Shown piece after piece: positions 19,819 to 27,131 of a stretch of DNA of 46,945 nt; the first letter of the stretch is position 1, and each line of letters starts with the position of its first letter. The notes under the pieces were generated by a model. The model saw nothing but the letters and a program-made list of their open reading frames with translations. It was not told the origin of the DNA and did no database searches. The stretch spans positions 1 through 46,945 of the IMG/VR virus record IMGVR_UViG_3300020202_000023; one strand, written 5' to 3'. The position numbers were made by a program, and so were the translations under genes. The stretch is from a virus.

Positions 19819-20058
19819 GTGAAGCCCCCACTGGCGTGGACGCTCTCCCCAGGGTTCCGGCACCTGGGCTCCGTCGCCGAGCTGGACCTGTCGCCCCGGT
19901 GCGATGGATGGAACGACGAGGATGACGCCTCCTCGTTCTGGGCCGTCGAGGTCTACGACGGCGTCGCTTACACCTACTGCAAGCGGCCCGAGAAGCTGGA
20001 CCTAGCCAGCCCGGCCCCCGACGCCTGGCGGCCGCTGACCCGGGAGGAGCTGCCTTGA
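19819..20058 (+). CDS. Small acidic hypothetical protein
   Basis: A 79-residue protein from GTG 19819 with GGAGGGCGGC upstream. Acidic and aromatic (WNDEDDASSFWAVEVYDGVAY), probably a small beta domain. First gene after attP, so the first of the operon leading to replication. Function unknown. Confidence 0.72.
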   Translation: MKPPLAWTLSPGFRHLGSVAELDLSPRCDGWNDEDDASSFWAVEVYDGVAYTYCKRPEKLDLASPAPDAWRPLTREELP

Positions 20059-20207
20059 TCGCCCGGCTCAATGTCCCCGTGTTCGCCGGGGGGGTGATCG
20101 TCGGCGGCGTCGTCGCCTCCCTCTGCCCGTCCATCCCCTGGCCGCTGGCGCTCGTCTACGTGGCTGGCCTCCTGTTTGCGTCGGTGGAGGTCTACCGCCG
20201 TGGCTAG
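20055..20207 (+). CDS. Two-helix small membrane protein
   Basis: A 50-residue frame from TTG 20055 (TTGA overlap with the previous stop) to TAG 20207. It encodes two hydrophobic segments, VPVFAGGVIVGGVVASLC and WPLALVYVAGLLFASVEVY, ending in YRRG. It overlaps the next GTG by eight bases. Length and codon pattern are consistent with a real coupled gene. Possible inner-membrane protein; role unknown. Confidence 0.6.
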   Translation: MIARLNVPVFAGGVIVGGVVASLCPSIPWPLALVYVAGLLFASVEVYRRG

Positions 20208-20457
20208 GCGCACCCGACGCGACTACCGCACCGCTGAGCACTACCGGAAGCTGAGGGCCCAGCGCCGCAAGAAGGGGCTTTGCACATGGTGCGGCAAGCC
20301 CAGCAAGCCCGCCCGGCTCTGCCTGTCCTGTAAGCAGACGCCGAGCTATCTCAAGTCCTCCTACGTCCCCAAGGGCGTCAACAAGTGCCGGCTCTGCCGG
20401 TTGCCAGGCCACAACAAGCGGCGCTGCCCGGCGGCGGCCCAGAAGGCGGCGGCCTGA
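20200..20457 (+). CDS. Zinc-knuckle protein (CCHC)
   Basis: An 85-residue basic protein. After an Arg/Lys-rich N-terminus it has CTWCGK...LCLSC (about 28-45), then CRLCRLPGHNKRRC (about 63-76), an exact CX2CX4HX4C zinc knuckle as in retroviral nucleocapsids and cellular RNA-binding proteins. It probably binds single-stranded nucleic acid. It starts at GTG 20200 and is coupled to genes on both sides. Confidence 0.78.
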   Translation: MARRTRRDYRTAEHYRKLRAQRRKKGLCTWCGKPSKPARLCLSCKQTPSYLKSSYVPKGVNKCRLCRLPGHNKRRCPAAAQKAAA

Positions 20458-20627
20458 TGGCCGGCTTCAACATGGTGCCGAGGAAGCTGAAGAAGGTGAT
20501 GCGCGAGCGGCAGGTGTGCCTTTGCCCGTCGTGCATCGCCGCCCAGGCCGGGCGCAAGGAGGCGCTCCGGGAGTACAAGCGCGCCTTGCAACGTAACCCG
20601 CACTTTCGGAAAGGGAAGCAGCCATGA
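20457..20627 (+). CDS. Small basic Cys-pair protein
   Basis: A 56-residue protein from ATG 20457 (TGATG overlap). Very basic, with CLCPSC near residue 21 and a basic helix REYKRALQRNPHFRKG. Likely nucleic-acid-binding, from charge and context. Confidence 0.7.
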   Translation: MAGFNMVPRKLKKVMRERQVCLCPSCIAAQAGRKEALREYKRALQRNPHFRKGKQP

Positions 20628-20755
20628 AGACGACGTCGAAGCTCCTCACCGTAGTTCGAGCCATCCGCCGGGCGCTGCGGGCCGAGCAGAAGCGGCTCGG
20701 CCGCTCCGAGCGTTGGTACGTCCAGCAATGCCGACGAAACGGGGTTCTCCCGTGA
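20624..20755 (+). CDS. 43-residue basic protein
   Basis: Runs from ATG 20624 (ATGA overlap with the previous stop) to TGA 20755, itself overlapping the next GTG. MKTTSKLLTVVRAIRRALRA is an amphipathic helix, followed by a basic stretch. Supported mainly by perfect overlap at both ends. Confidence 0.62.
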   Translation: MKTTSKLLTVVRAIRRALRAEQKRLGRSERWYVQQCRRNGVLP

Positions 20756-20931
20756 ACAGCCGGCAGAAGGCCCTGCGGGAGCAGGCCCGGGACATCCTCT
20801 CAATCCGCACCCGCCTACGGCAGGCCCAGAACGACTACGCGAACAGCATCCGCGACTACGTGATGACGTGCGCGACGGACGAGGACGTCTCTGAGCTGAT
20901 ACATGACCTTGTCGAGGTGGTGCGCCCATGA
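20752..20931 (+). CDS. Small helical protein
   Basis: A 59-residue helical, probably coiled-coil protein (REQARDILSIRTRLRQAQND) from GTG 20752. GTGA and ATGA overlaps join it to both neighbours. Function unknown. Confidence 0.7.
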   Translation: MNSRQKALREQARDILSIRTRLRQAQNDYANSIRDYVMTCATDEDVSELIHDLVEVVRP

Positions 20932-21224
20932 GCCCCAAGGTCGGCTGCCACATCCGGATCCGCGAGAAGGCGCTGCCGCTTGTCCGGCAGTTCTACCCAG
21001 CCATCGGCGGCAGGGAAGAGATGAGCTACCTCGTGACGTTCATCGAGGTGCGCCAAGGACGCAAGGTCATCTACTTCCAGTTGTTGAACGGTGACACGGC
21101 TGCGGCCTGGGCCGGCCACGTGGTGCCGCTGCCTCGCTGCCGAGTCTGCGACTCGGAGGAGCACAAGACCCCGAAGCCCACCGCCAAGAACCCGCCCTGT
21201 CGCTTCGAGTCCGTTGCCGCCTAG
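20928..21224 (+). CDS. Hypothetical protein with Cys motif
   Basis: A 98-residue protein from ATG 20928 (ATGA overlap). Beta-rich first half (LVTFIEVRQGRKVIYFQLL); C-terminal CRVC and a further cysteine give a possible zinc site. It immediately precedes the replication genes. Confidence 0.73.
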   Translation: MSPKVGCHIRIREKALPLVRQFYPAIGGREEMSYLVTFIEVRQGRKVIYFQLLNGDTAAAWAGHVVPLPRCRVCDSEEHKTPKPTAKNPPCRFESVAA

Positions 21225-21231
21225 GAGATCA

Positions 21232-21927
21232 GTGGAAGCCCTACGACCCAAGATCCGCCTGATCGTCGGAGCCGTCCCTGACCACGATCTCGCCGCCGAG
21301 CTCATTCTCAACCTCGTCCTCGCCGCGATGGAGGCCCAGGAGAGCGCCCGCCAGCAAGCCGCCGTCGAAGCACGCCGCGAGAAGTGGCGCACCTACAAGC
21401 GCGGCCCCGTCGCCCCACCGGCGAACGATGTTCCTAAGAGTTCCAGTGGAGTTCCAGAGGAGTTCCAAAGAATTCCGCTGAACGAAAAAGCTACCGCGCT
21501 TATTGAGATCTCAGAATCAGAAGAGAAAGAGATCTCAGAGTCAGAGGAAGAATCAAGAAGTGCGGTAACGCCGCCTCCCGATCTCGTCGCTTCCGAGCCT
21601 CCCGAGCCGCCGGTGATGACTTTCCCCACAAGGGGGAAGGTGAAGGAGTGGCACCTCCTGCAGGCCTTCGTTCGGCAGTGCGAGGAGGCTTTTCCCGGGG
21701 CCGACGTCATCGCTCAATTCCGAGCTGCGCGCCTCTGGTGTGAGGCCAATCCGGCGAAGCGCAAGACCGCCAAGGGCATGCAGGCGTTCCTCGCCCGGTG
21801 GCTGTCGAACAACGCCGACAAGCCCGCGCGCGCGTCCCCGGCGAACGGCAAGCCCGCGGACATTCGTGTCGGACATGCACGTGTAGACCCGAACTTTCAG
21901 TACCCCGTCGGAGAGCAGGAGATATGA
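21232..21927 (+). CDS. Replication initiator-like protein
   Basis: A 231-residue protein from GTG 21232 (AGGAG upstream). A helical N-terminus is followed by an acidic, disordered linker (about 85-115, with SESEEKEISESEEESR), then a C-terminal domain: WHLLQAFVRQCEEAFPG, FRAARLWCEANPAKRKTAKG, FLARWLS. The last block is typical of phage replication proteins encoded next to a DnaC-like loader, where it often recruits helicase. It directly precedes the loader with an ATGA overlap. AT-rich short repeats at 21430-21560 could include an origin, as in lambda O, but I see no iterons. Confidence 0.72.
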   Translation: MEALRPKIRLIVGAVPDHDLAAELILNLVLAAMEAQESARQQAAVEARREKWRTYKRGPVAPPANDVPKSSSGVPEEFQRIPLNEKATALIEISESEEKEISESEEESRSAVTPPPDLVASEPPEPPVMTFPTRGKVKEWHLLQAFVRQCEEAFPGADVIAQFRAARLWCEANPAKRKTAKGMQAFLARWLSNNADKPARASPANGKPADIRVGHARVDPNFQYPVGEQEI

Positions 21928-22622
21928 GCTACCACGACATCCTCGCCAGACTCTCGGCCCGGCTCGACGATCCGGCCACGAAGGCCGAGCAGGAGGCCGC
22001 CGAGGCCGAGCGCCGGGCCGAGCAACTCGCCGAGTGGAAGCTCGCCCAACGGTGGGCGCTCGAGTCGGCCGACGTCCCCGACAAGGACGTCGAGCTCATC
22101 GGTTCGGGGAAGGTCTACGAGACCCCGGCCGTCCAGGAGCTCGGCAAGGCCGGTAACCTCGTCGTCCTGTCGGGCTCCCCGGGCTGCGGCAAGACGACCG
22201 CCGCCGCGGTCTGGATCCACGCCTACATCGCCGACAAGGCGAACTGGGATCTCTCCTGGACGCCCACCCTCGTCGGCCCAAAGCCGATGTGGATGTCCGC
22301 CGCCCGCCTCTCCCGCTTCCCTAAGTACGACGAGGAGGCCATGCGCCGCCTGCTGCGCACGCCGCGCCTCGTGCTCGACGATCTCGGCGTCGAGTACATG
22401 GACGACAAGGGTGCCTACATGAGCCTCCTCGACGAGGTGCTCAACGAGCGCTACGCCGGGCGCCGTCCGACGGTCCTGACGACGAACCTGACCGCCGAGG
22501 ACTTCAAGGCCCGCTACGGCGCGCGCATCGCCGACCGCATCCGCGAGGTGGGCCGGTTCGTCAGCCTCGGCACCAAGAGCTACCGCAAAGAACGTTCCAC
22601 GAGGAACGGAAAAGCCGCATGA
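21924..22622 (+). CDS. DnaC-like AAA+ helicase loader
   Basis: A 232-residue protein. Walker A is GSPGCGKT (about 84-91), Walker B is LVLDDLG (about 149-155), sensor 1 is TTNL, and the arginine region is ARIADRIREVG near the C-terminus. This is the DnaC/IstB family pattern. It would load the host replicative helicase on phage DNA with the initiator-like protein upstream. The N-terminal 75 residues are helical and charged, the usual helicase-contact region. Confidence 0.9.
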   Translation: MSYHDILARLSARLDDPATKAEQEAAEAERRAEQLAEWKLAQRWALESADVPDKDVELIGSGKVYETPAVQELGKAGNLVVLSGSPGCGKTTAAAVWIHAYIADKANWDLSWTPTLVGPKPMWMSAARLSRFPKYDEEAMRRLLRTPRLVLDDLGVEYMDDKGAYMSLLDEVLNERYAGRRPTVLTTNLTAEDFKARYGARIADRIREVGRFVSLGTKSYRKERSTRNGKAA

Positions 22623-23176
22623 CCCCGCCCTTTCAGGCGTTCGAGCGCATCCCCCGGCTCCACCGCGACATCGTCATCACCGAGAAGCTCGACGGCACCA
22701 ACGCTGTCGTCCACATCGACGACAGCGGCACCGTGGTCACCGCCGGCAGTCGGAGCCGCTGGATCACCCCGGACAACGACAACTACGGCTTCGCCCGCTG
22801 GGTGGAGGAGAACAAGCAGGAGCTCCTCAAGCTCGGCCCCGGCTACCACTATGGCGAGTGGTGGGGCGCCGGCATCCAGCGCCGCTACGGGCTCAAGGAG
22901 AAGCGCTGGAGCCTGTTTAACACCGCCCGGTGGAGCGACCCAGCGGTGCGCCCGGCCTGCTGCCACGTGGTGCCCCTGCTCTACGACGGCCCGCTCCTCG
23001 GCCTCGGCGATCCGGTCAAGGACTGCCTCGCGTCCCTCTGGTGCAGTGGGAGCGTCGCGGCGCCCGGATTCATGCAGCCCGAGGGGATCGTCGTGTTCCA
23101 CAAGGCCAGCAACCACCTCTACAAGGTCACCCTCCCCGACGACGGACACAAGAAAGCAAAAGGAGCCCCGACATGA
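22619..23176 (+). CDS. RNA/DNA ligase-family nucleotidyltransferase
   Basis: A 185-residue protein with the covalent nucleotidyltransferase motifs: TEKLDGTN (motif I, Lys23 as nucleotide acceptor), GSRSRW (Ia), HYGEWWG (III), EGIVVF (IV) and LYKVTL (V). It lacks extra domains, so it is a minimal core like the Rnl2-type RNA ligases. It lies between the helicase loader and SSB, with an ATGA overlap. The role may be sealing RNA cut by host defence, or nick joining; the substrate cannot be told from sequence. Confidence 0.82.
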   Translation: MTPPFQAFERIPRLHRDIVITEKLDGTNAVVHIDDSGTVVTAGSRSRWITPDNDNYGFARWVEENKQELLKLGPGYHYGEWWGAGIQRRYGLKEKRWSLFNTARWSDPAVRPACCHVVPLLYDGPLLGLGDPVKDCLASLWCSGSVAAPGFMQPEGIVVFHKASNHLYKVTLPDDGHKKAKGAPT

Positions 23177-23529
23177 TCAGCACCCAAGTCACCGGCCGCG
23201 TTCGAGAGGTCATCACCAAGGAGCACAAGGGCACGAACTACTACTCGGTCCTCGTCGACGCCCGCGTCATGAAGTGGGACTCCGACGCCAAGGCCGAGCG
23301 GGAGGCCAACGCCCCCCTGCTCGTCAAGCTCTGGGGGCGCGCTGCCAAGCGGGCGCCCAAGCTGGCGAAGGGCCAGCTCATCGAGCTCAAGGGCAACGCC
23401 GAGAGCCGGGAGTACAAGGACTCCTGGTTCACGGACGTCAACGCCGACACGCTCATCGTCCTCGACGGGGCGGGCGCCAGGGACCGCGAGCCAGGCGATG
23501 ATGACGACAAGATCGAGCCGCCCTTCTAA
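23173..23529 (+). CDS. Single-stranded DNA-binding protein-like
   Basis: A 118-residue protein. Strands of an OB-fold are visible (VTGRVREVITKEHKGTNYYS, VLVDARVMKW, LLVKLWGRAA, LIELKGNAESREYKDSWF). It ends in the acidic tail DDDDKIEPPF, which mimics the DDD-IPF tip by which SSB recruits partners. AAAAGGAGC precedes ATG 23173. It protects single strands in phage replication. The N-terminal domain is more divergent than host SSB. Confidence 0.82.
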   Translation: MISTQVTGRVREVITKEHKGTNYYSVLVDARVMKWDSDAKAEREANAPLLVKLWGRAAKRAPKLAKGQLIELKGNAESREYKDSWFTDVNADTLIVLDGAGARDREPGDDDDKIEPPF

Positions 23530-23855
23530 TGCGCAGGCGCCTGTCGTGGGGCTCGGTCCGCCGGGCCAAGTCTGACGCCATCGCCGCCGAGTGCGACGAC
23601 ATCGTCCTCGTCCATGGCGGCTCGATTCTCAAGCTGGACGCGGCCAGGGACGGTGTCCCCGACCGCGTGATCGGCTACCACGGCCTCAACGACGTCTGGG
23701 AGTACAAGGACCCGAAGAAGGGCCGGCTCCGGCCGGCGCAGGAGGAGCTCATCGAAAACTGGCGCGGCGCCCCCATCCGCATCGTGCGGGGGCGCGACGA
23801 CGCGCTCGAAGCGCTCGCCTACATGAGAGAGCGAGCGCGAAAGGGGAGCCTATGA
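23529..23855 (+). CDS. VRR-NUC/PD-(D/E)XK-like nuclease
   Basis: A 108-residue protein. GYHGLNDVWEYKDPKKG carries the D...ExK catalytic pattern, followed by RLRPAQEELIENWRGAPIRI and RGRDDALEAL, the usual order in VRR-NUC proteins. It is a probable structure-specific nuclease or resolvase for replication forks. ATG 23529 overlaps the SSB stop by one base. Confidence 0.72.
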   Translation: MRRRLSWGSVRRAKSDAIAAECDDIVLVHGGSILKLDAARDGVPDRVIGYHGLNDVWEYKDPKKGRLRPAQEELIENWRGAPIRIVRGRDDALEALAYMRERARKGSL

Positions 23856-23962
23856 CCATCCGATCGAAAAGGCAGCTCGTCACCCTCGCCTGGGTCCTCG
23901 GCCTCGTCGCCTACGGCCTTCTCACCGGCGACGACGCGATGATGTACTACTACGGCCGCTAG
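23852..23962 (+). CDS. 36-residue membrane peptide
   Basis: From ATG 23852 (ATGA overlap) to TAG 23962. Basic start (TIRSKRQ), one hydrophobic helix LVTLAWVLGLVAYGLL, tail ending MMYYYGR. AAGGGGAG lies upstream. A single-span micropeptide; function unknown. Confidence 0.6.
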   Translation: MTIRSKRQLVTLAWVLGLVAYGLLTGDDAMMYYYGR

Positions 23963-24177
23963 TGCCGATGGCAATCAGGCGCGAAAACCGCGTTACAGGG
24001 CCGCACCTCGCCGAGCGCCCGAATGACAAGCCGTTCCGGGTTTACTGGGGCGTCTCCGTCTTTCGGAACGAACACGGATACTTTGAGGCCGTTCGCATCC
24101 CAGGATACGACCTCTTTGAAGAGTGCGAGTGCGAAGCCCTCGCTCAGCGCTTGGCGAACGCGCGGCTAAGCGTGTAG
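23962..24177 (+). CDS. Hypothetical protein, end of rightward arm
   Basis: A 71-residue protein from GTG 23962 (one-base overlap), or ATG 23968. RPNDKPFRVYWGVSVFRNEH suggests a small alpha/beta fold. Its last 34 bases overlap the 3' end of the leftward holin-like gene, so the two arms converge with interlocking stops. Confidence 0.7.
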   Translation: MPMAIRRENRVTGPHLAERPNDKPFRVYWGVSVFRNEHGYFEAVRIPGYDLFEECECEALAQRLANARLSV

Positions 24178-24323
24178 ACGGCGCCGGTGACGGCGTTGGC
24201 AATCACCTTCCACTGGGGCGGCACGGCCTCGACGAGGTGCGGGGCGAGCGTCGTCACGATCGTTACCCAGAACTCCGTCGTCTTCCAACCGTCCTTCTTC
24301 TTCGGCGCTGGCGTCTCGCTCAT
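24144..24323 (-). CDS. Small holin-like protein
   Basis: A 59-residue protein from ATG 24323 behind AGGAGG. It starts KKKDGWKTTEFWVTIVTTLA, then WKVIANAVTGAVYTLSRAFAKR. This start (K.GWKTTEFW) is typical of phage proteins called holin or holin-like. Hydrophobicity is moderate, with one or two weak membrane segments. It is last in the leftward operon and overlaps the rightward gene ending at 24177. Confidence 0.7.
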   Translation of the reverse strand: MSETPAPKKKDGWKTTEFWVTIVTTLAPHLVEAVPPQWKVIANAVTGAVYTLSRAFAKR

Positions 24324-24332
24324 CGTGTCCTC

Positions 24333-24803
24333 CTAGAGCCCTGCCACTTCAAGGGCCCGGTTCGCTTGCTCGACCATGCCGCCGGGGCCAAACCCCGGCG
24401 ACTTGTGGTAGGGGTCGGCGATCCCGTCGAGCATCATCGCCGCGTGCCACAGTTCGTGCGCGAGGGCGGTCTCGTGGATCTTGGTGTTGTCGGGCAACGC
24501 CACCGTCACCGCCCAGGGCACATAGGTCACGCCGCCCACGCAGTCGTTGCCGATGGTGACCGCCCGGAAGCCCTTGCCGTCGCGGCAGTTGAGCTCCTCC
24601 TGGCCGATCCAGAAGACCCCAGGGGGCGGCTCCTTGCGCCCGTAGACGGTCCGCCAGACGAGCTCCACGGCCTCCTTCGAGCCCTCCGGCGACGGCGCCG
24701 GCCGGAACATCGACCGGAACCCCGGCGAGCACGAGGCGACGAGCAGCACCGCGAGAACGATCACCCAGAAGCAGACGGCGCCCATGACGTCCCGAGCGCT
24801 CAC
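24333..24803 (-). CDS. Lipoprotein with HEXXH metallopeptidase motif, lysis cassette
   Basis: A 156-residue protein from GTG 24803 (GTGA overlap). A membrane segment ends in a lipobox LVASC (Cys25), so it should be a lipid-anchored envelope protein. Residues 116-120 are HELWH, a zinc-protease HEXXH motif, followed by D and H in ADPYHK as possible third ligands. It follows the endolysin gene. It could degrade an envelope protein during lysis or stand in for an outer spanin. The activity is inferred. Confidence 0.74.
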   Translation of the reverse strand: MSARDVMGAVCFWVIVLAVLLVASCSPGFRSMFRPAPSPEGSKEAVELVWRTVYGRKEPPPGVFWIGQEELNCRDGKGFRAVTIGNDCVGGVTYVPWAVTVALPDNTKIHETALAHELWHAAMMLDGIADPYHKSPGFGPGGMVEQANRALEVAGL

Positions 24804-25225
24804 GCGTTCTCGCTCCCGACGCCCCGGCCATCCCAGCGGGCAAGCGTACCGTTCGGCTTCTTGGGCCGGATGTCGAGGTGGAGCCAGCGGGGATACTTGC
24901 CGATGGCTCCGAGGCCAGGCAGCCGGCCGTTGGCCCACAGCCGCTCGACCATGGCCTCGAACTTCGGCAGCGTGTCCAGGAACACCGGCCGGATGTCGGC
25001 CGCCTCCCCGGTCATGTGCTTCGAGGCCTTGGCTCCGCCGACTTTCTCGTTCCACTTCGGAGAGCGCCAGCCGGAGACGATGATGATCGGCCCATACCAC
25101 TCCTCTCGGAGTGGCTGGAGTACCGTCATGCAGAGGCGTTTGAGGTTCGGGATGACGTGCGCCGGCACCCCCTCGCCGCTGTGGCAGTCGAACTCGTCGC
25201 TGTCGAAGTTGAGCGTGAGCCTCAC
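24800..25225 (-). CDS. Peptidase M15-type endolysin
   Basis: A 141-residue protein. Zinc ligands of the VanY/M15 family are visible: His70 and Asp77 in SKHMTGEAADI, and His116 in RWLHLD. SGWRSPKWNE precedes them, as in M15_3 peptidases. It cuts peptide bridges of the cell wall. No signal peptide, so export needs the holin. GTG 25225 overlaps the upstream stop. The size is normal for a single-domain phage endolysin. Confidence 0.9.
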   Translation of the reverse strand: MRLTLNFDSDEFDCHSGEGVPAHVIPNLKRLCMTVLQPLREEWYGPIIIVSGWRSPKWNEKVGGAKASKHMTGEAADIRPVFLDTLPKFEAMVERLWANGRLPGLGAIGKYPRWLHLDIRPKKPNGTLARWDGRGVGSENA

Positions 25226-25470
25226 AGGCCTAGTCCTTTGACCGCCCGGCGAGCTTCATGCGCAAGATCGCCGATCTCGCCGAGCTTCTGCGCAAGCTGA
25301 CTGAGAAGGCTTCGGCGTGCATCGCCTTCCAGCTCATCGAGACGTTTCGCAGTTTCTGCGCAGTCGAGTCCAATAGCGTCGAGTGCAAGGGCGAGGTTTG
25401 CGAGGCTGATTGCCTCGGCTGAGGGGATTCGCCGTCCCCGGGGCGGTGTGTCGTGGTGCTCCATGGCCAT
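25222..25470 (-). CDS. Small helical protein in lysis cassette
   Basis: An 82-residue helical protein (CAETAKRLDELEGDARRSLL) from ATG 25470. It has no membrane segment. It sits between the coiled-coil membrane protein and the endolysin. It may regulate lysis or be structural; unknown. Confidence 0.72.
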   Translation of the reverse strand: MAMEHHDTPPRGRRIPSAEAISLANLALALDAIGLDCAETAKRLDELEGDARRSLLSQLAQKLGEIGDLAHEARRAVKGLGL

Positions 25471-25471
25471 C

Positions 25472-25822
25472 TCATGGGACTTTCGCGGACTGGACGATGT
25501 AAGAGAGGCGTAGGAGCCAGGCCACCATCGTCACCCCGAGGGCGGTGATGATGATCCAGGCGATGCGGCTCATGATGTCGCGGCGGCGGTCGTGCTCAGC
25601 GAGCCGCCACAAGATCCCCTTGTGCGGCTCATGATCCGGGCCCTGCAAGGCGGTGGTCAGCTTGGTGACGGCGTCGGTGAGATCGGCCATCTGCGAGGCG
25701 AGCCTGATGAGGCTGTCCTCCGTCCCCGCCGACCGCGCCTCGAGCTCGCGAACCCGCGCATCAATGGGCAGGTTCGGGTGTGTAGGAGAAGCCCGACGCA
25801 GGGGCGGGGGCGTATCAGTCAT
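25472..25822 (-). CDS. Coiled-coil protein with C-terminal membrane helix, XhlA/holin-like
   Basis: A 116-residue protein. Residues 20-70 form a coiled coil (VRELEARSAGTEDSLIRLAS, LTDAVTKLTTAL), and residues 90-108 a membrane span (IAWIIITALGVTMVAWLL). This layout is that of XhlA-type lysis or holin-associated proteins. Start at ATG 25822 chosen over 25849 because the longer form adds only a short basic stretch. Just upstream of the endolysin. Confidence 0.73.
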   Translation of the reverse strand: MTDTPPPLRRASPTHPNLPIDARVRELEARSAGTEDSLIRLASQMADLTDAVTKLTTALQGPDHEPHKGILWRLAEHDRRRDIMSRIAWIIITALGVTMVAWLLRLSYIVQSAKVP

Positions 25823-25826
25823 AACT

Positions 25827-26045
25827 CTACCCAGTCGGGCCGCCGCCAATTTTGATGTACGCCTTGAGGAGCACGCGGAGCGCTGCCTGAAGCTGCGTCG
25901 CCGTCATGGCGTCGACCGCAGCGTCCCATTCCGCCTCGCTCGTGATCGGCGGAACCTGGTTCTTGCAGTACGTCGCGATCCTTCGCTCGGTCTTCTCCTG
26001 GTCGAACGAGACCAGGGGATCGTTCGTGGAAACCTTGTAGCCCAT
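25827..26045 (-). CDS. Small hypothetical protein
   Basis: A 72-residue protein from ATG 26045. Helical second half (WDAAVDAMTATQLQAALRVLL). Lies between structural and lysis genes. No family recognised. Confidence 0.7.
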   Translation of the reverse strand: MGYKVSTNDPLVSFDQEKTERRIATYCKNQVPPITSEAEWDAAVDAMTATQLQAALRVLLKAYIKIGGGPTG

Positions 26046-26049
26046 GGCG

Positions 26050-26748
26050 TTACCTCGGGAAGATGCAGAGGACCCAGTCGATACGGAGGGTGCGAACTGC
26101 CCCAGTGGCCTGGTTGCGAGCGGAGGCGATGACCGCGTAAGCGCCCGTCGCCGTGGACGACTGCGTGGCGGACAGCTCCGCCTCGTCGTCGAAGCGGCCC
26201 CGAAGGACGTTGTCCCCCTGGCAGTAGGCCTCGCCGATGTGCGAGGCCGTGTCGACGGAGACGGTGGACGTTAGCCCCGTCGTGCTCGAACTGTAGTTTC
26301 CGTCATACAGGATCACGTACTTTGTCGCGCTGATCGGCCCGACGGCGCCGAGGGTGACCGCGTTAGCCGTGCCAGCGGTGGCGTAAAGACCGTTGAAGCA
26401 CCTGGTCTCGGCGTCGATCGTCGTCGTCACCGAGAACTTCGTCGCGTAGTAGAAGCGGTCCGTCAGGGCCGACGACACGATGTTGTTCTCGGTGTAGACC
26501 TCGCCGATGCCGTTCGCCGTGCCGCCCGAGGTGAGCTGAATGAGGCCACCCTTCGTCCCGGCGAGGAGCCGCGAGAATGCGCCCGTGCCGCTGTGGCCCG
26601 CGATCCAGCCGTTCGGTGCGGTGGTGCCGCACGCCGTGAAGTCCTCCCAGTAGAAGCCGGCGTTGTTCGTCAGGCCGGTCGCGGCGATGCCACGGGCGAA
26701 GTACTTGTTGAAGTCGTCGGCGAACCGACCGGGGATGGCGGCGTACAT
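26050..26748 (-). CDS. Virion protein, probable tail-fibre or receptor-binding domain
   Basis: A 232-residue protein from ATG 26748 (GGAGGCTAACC upstream). It is almost entirely beta, rich in Thr/Ser/Gly/Asn (GTGAFSRLLAGTKGGLIQLT, FYYATKFSVTTTIDAE), resembling lectin-like jelly-roll domains at the tips of phage fibres. It has no N-terminal anchor. Its place at the end of the structural operon supports a particle-surface role. Specific function inferred. Confidence 0.65.
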   Translation of the reverse strand: MYAAIPGRFADDFNKYFARGIAATGLTNNAGFYWEDFTACGTTAPNGWIAGHSGTGAFSRLLAGTKGGLIQLTSGGTANGIGEVYTENNIVSSALTDRFYYATKFSVTTTIDAETRCFNGLYATAGTANAVTLGAVGPISATKYVILYDGNYSSSTTGLTSTVSVDTASHIGEAYCQGDNVLRGRFDDEAELSATQSSTATGAYAVIASARNQATGAVRTLRIDWVLCIFPR

Positions 26749-26750
26749 GG

Positions 26751-27131
26751 TTAGCCTCCGAGCGCCCGGTCGTAGTGGCCCACGAGCGCGAGTCGCCACG
26801 TGGTCTGTGCGCTGCCGCCATTCACGAAATCGAGCTTCCAGTCGTAGAAGGGATCGACGAGGAAGTCGTAGGGGCCGTTGACGACGCCCGAGCCGGCCGC
26901 CGCCACCGCCTGGCTCGAGTACTCGTCCCACGTGGTGCCGCCGTTCGTCGAGCAGTACGCCTTGAGCGTGCCGCTGTGGCTGTTTTTCATGGTGAGCGTG
27001 AAGCGCTTGATCCCCGTCGTGGGGAGCACTTTCGCGCCCATGGCGGTCACCGTGGAAAAGAGGGTGTAGGTGTTCGAATCAGCGCCCGGGGTGCCCCCCG
27101 AGACGGCGTATCCGGTGGACGGCTGGGTCAT
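26751..27131 (-). CDS. Small beta-rich structural protein
   Basis: A 126-residue beta-rich protein from ATG 27131 (ATGA overlap). Strands such as IKRFTLTMKNSHSGTLKAYC and TWDEYSSQAV suggest a jelly-roll or immunoglobulin-like fold, as in decoration or fibre-attachment proteins. Not named. Confidence 0.65.
   Translation of the reverse strand: MTQPSTGYAVSGGTPGADSNTYTLFSTVTAMGAKVLPTTGIKRFTLTMKNSHSGTLKAYCSTNGGTTWDEYSSQAVAAAGSGVVNGPYDFLVDPFYDWKLDFVNGGSAQTTWRLALVGHYDRALGG

Noticed and set aside
21430-21560. A replication origin with iterons in the initiator gene
   Set aside because: The GAGTTCC/TCAGA repeats encode a simple Ser/Glu linker and are not regularly spaced; an origin remains possible but unsupported.
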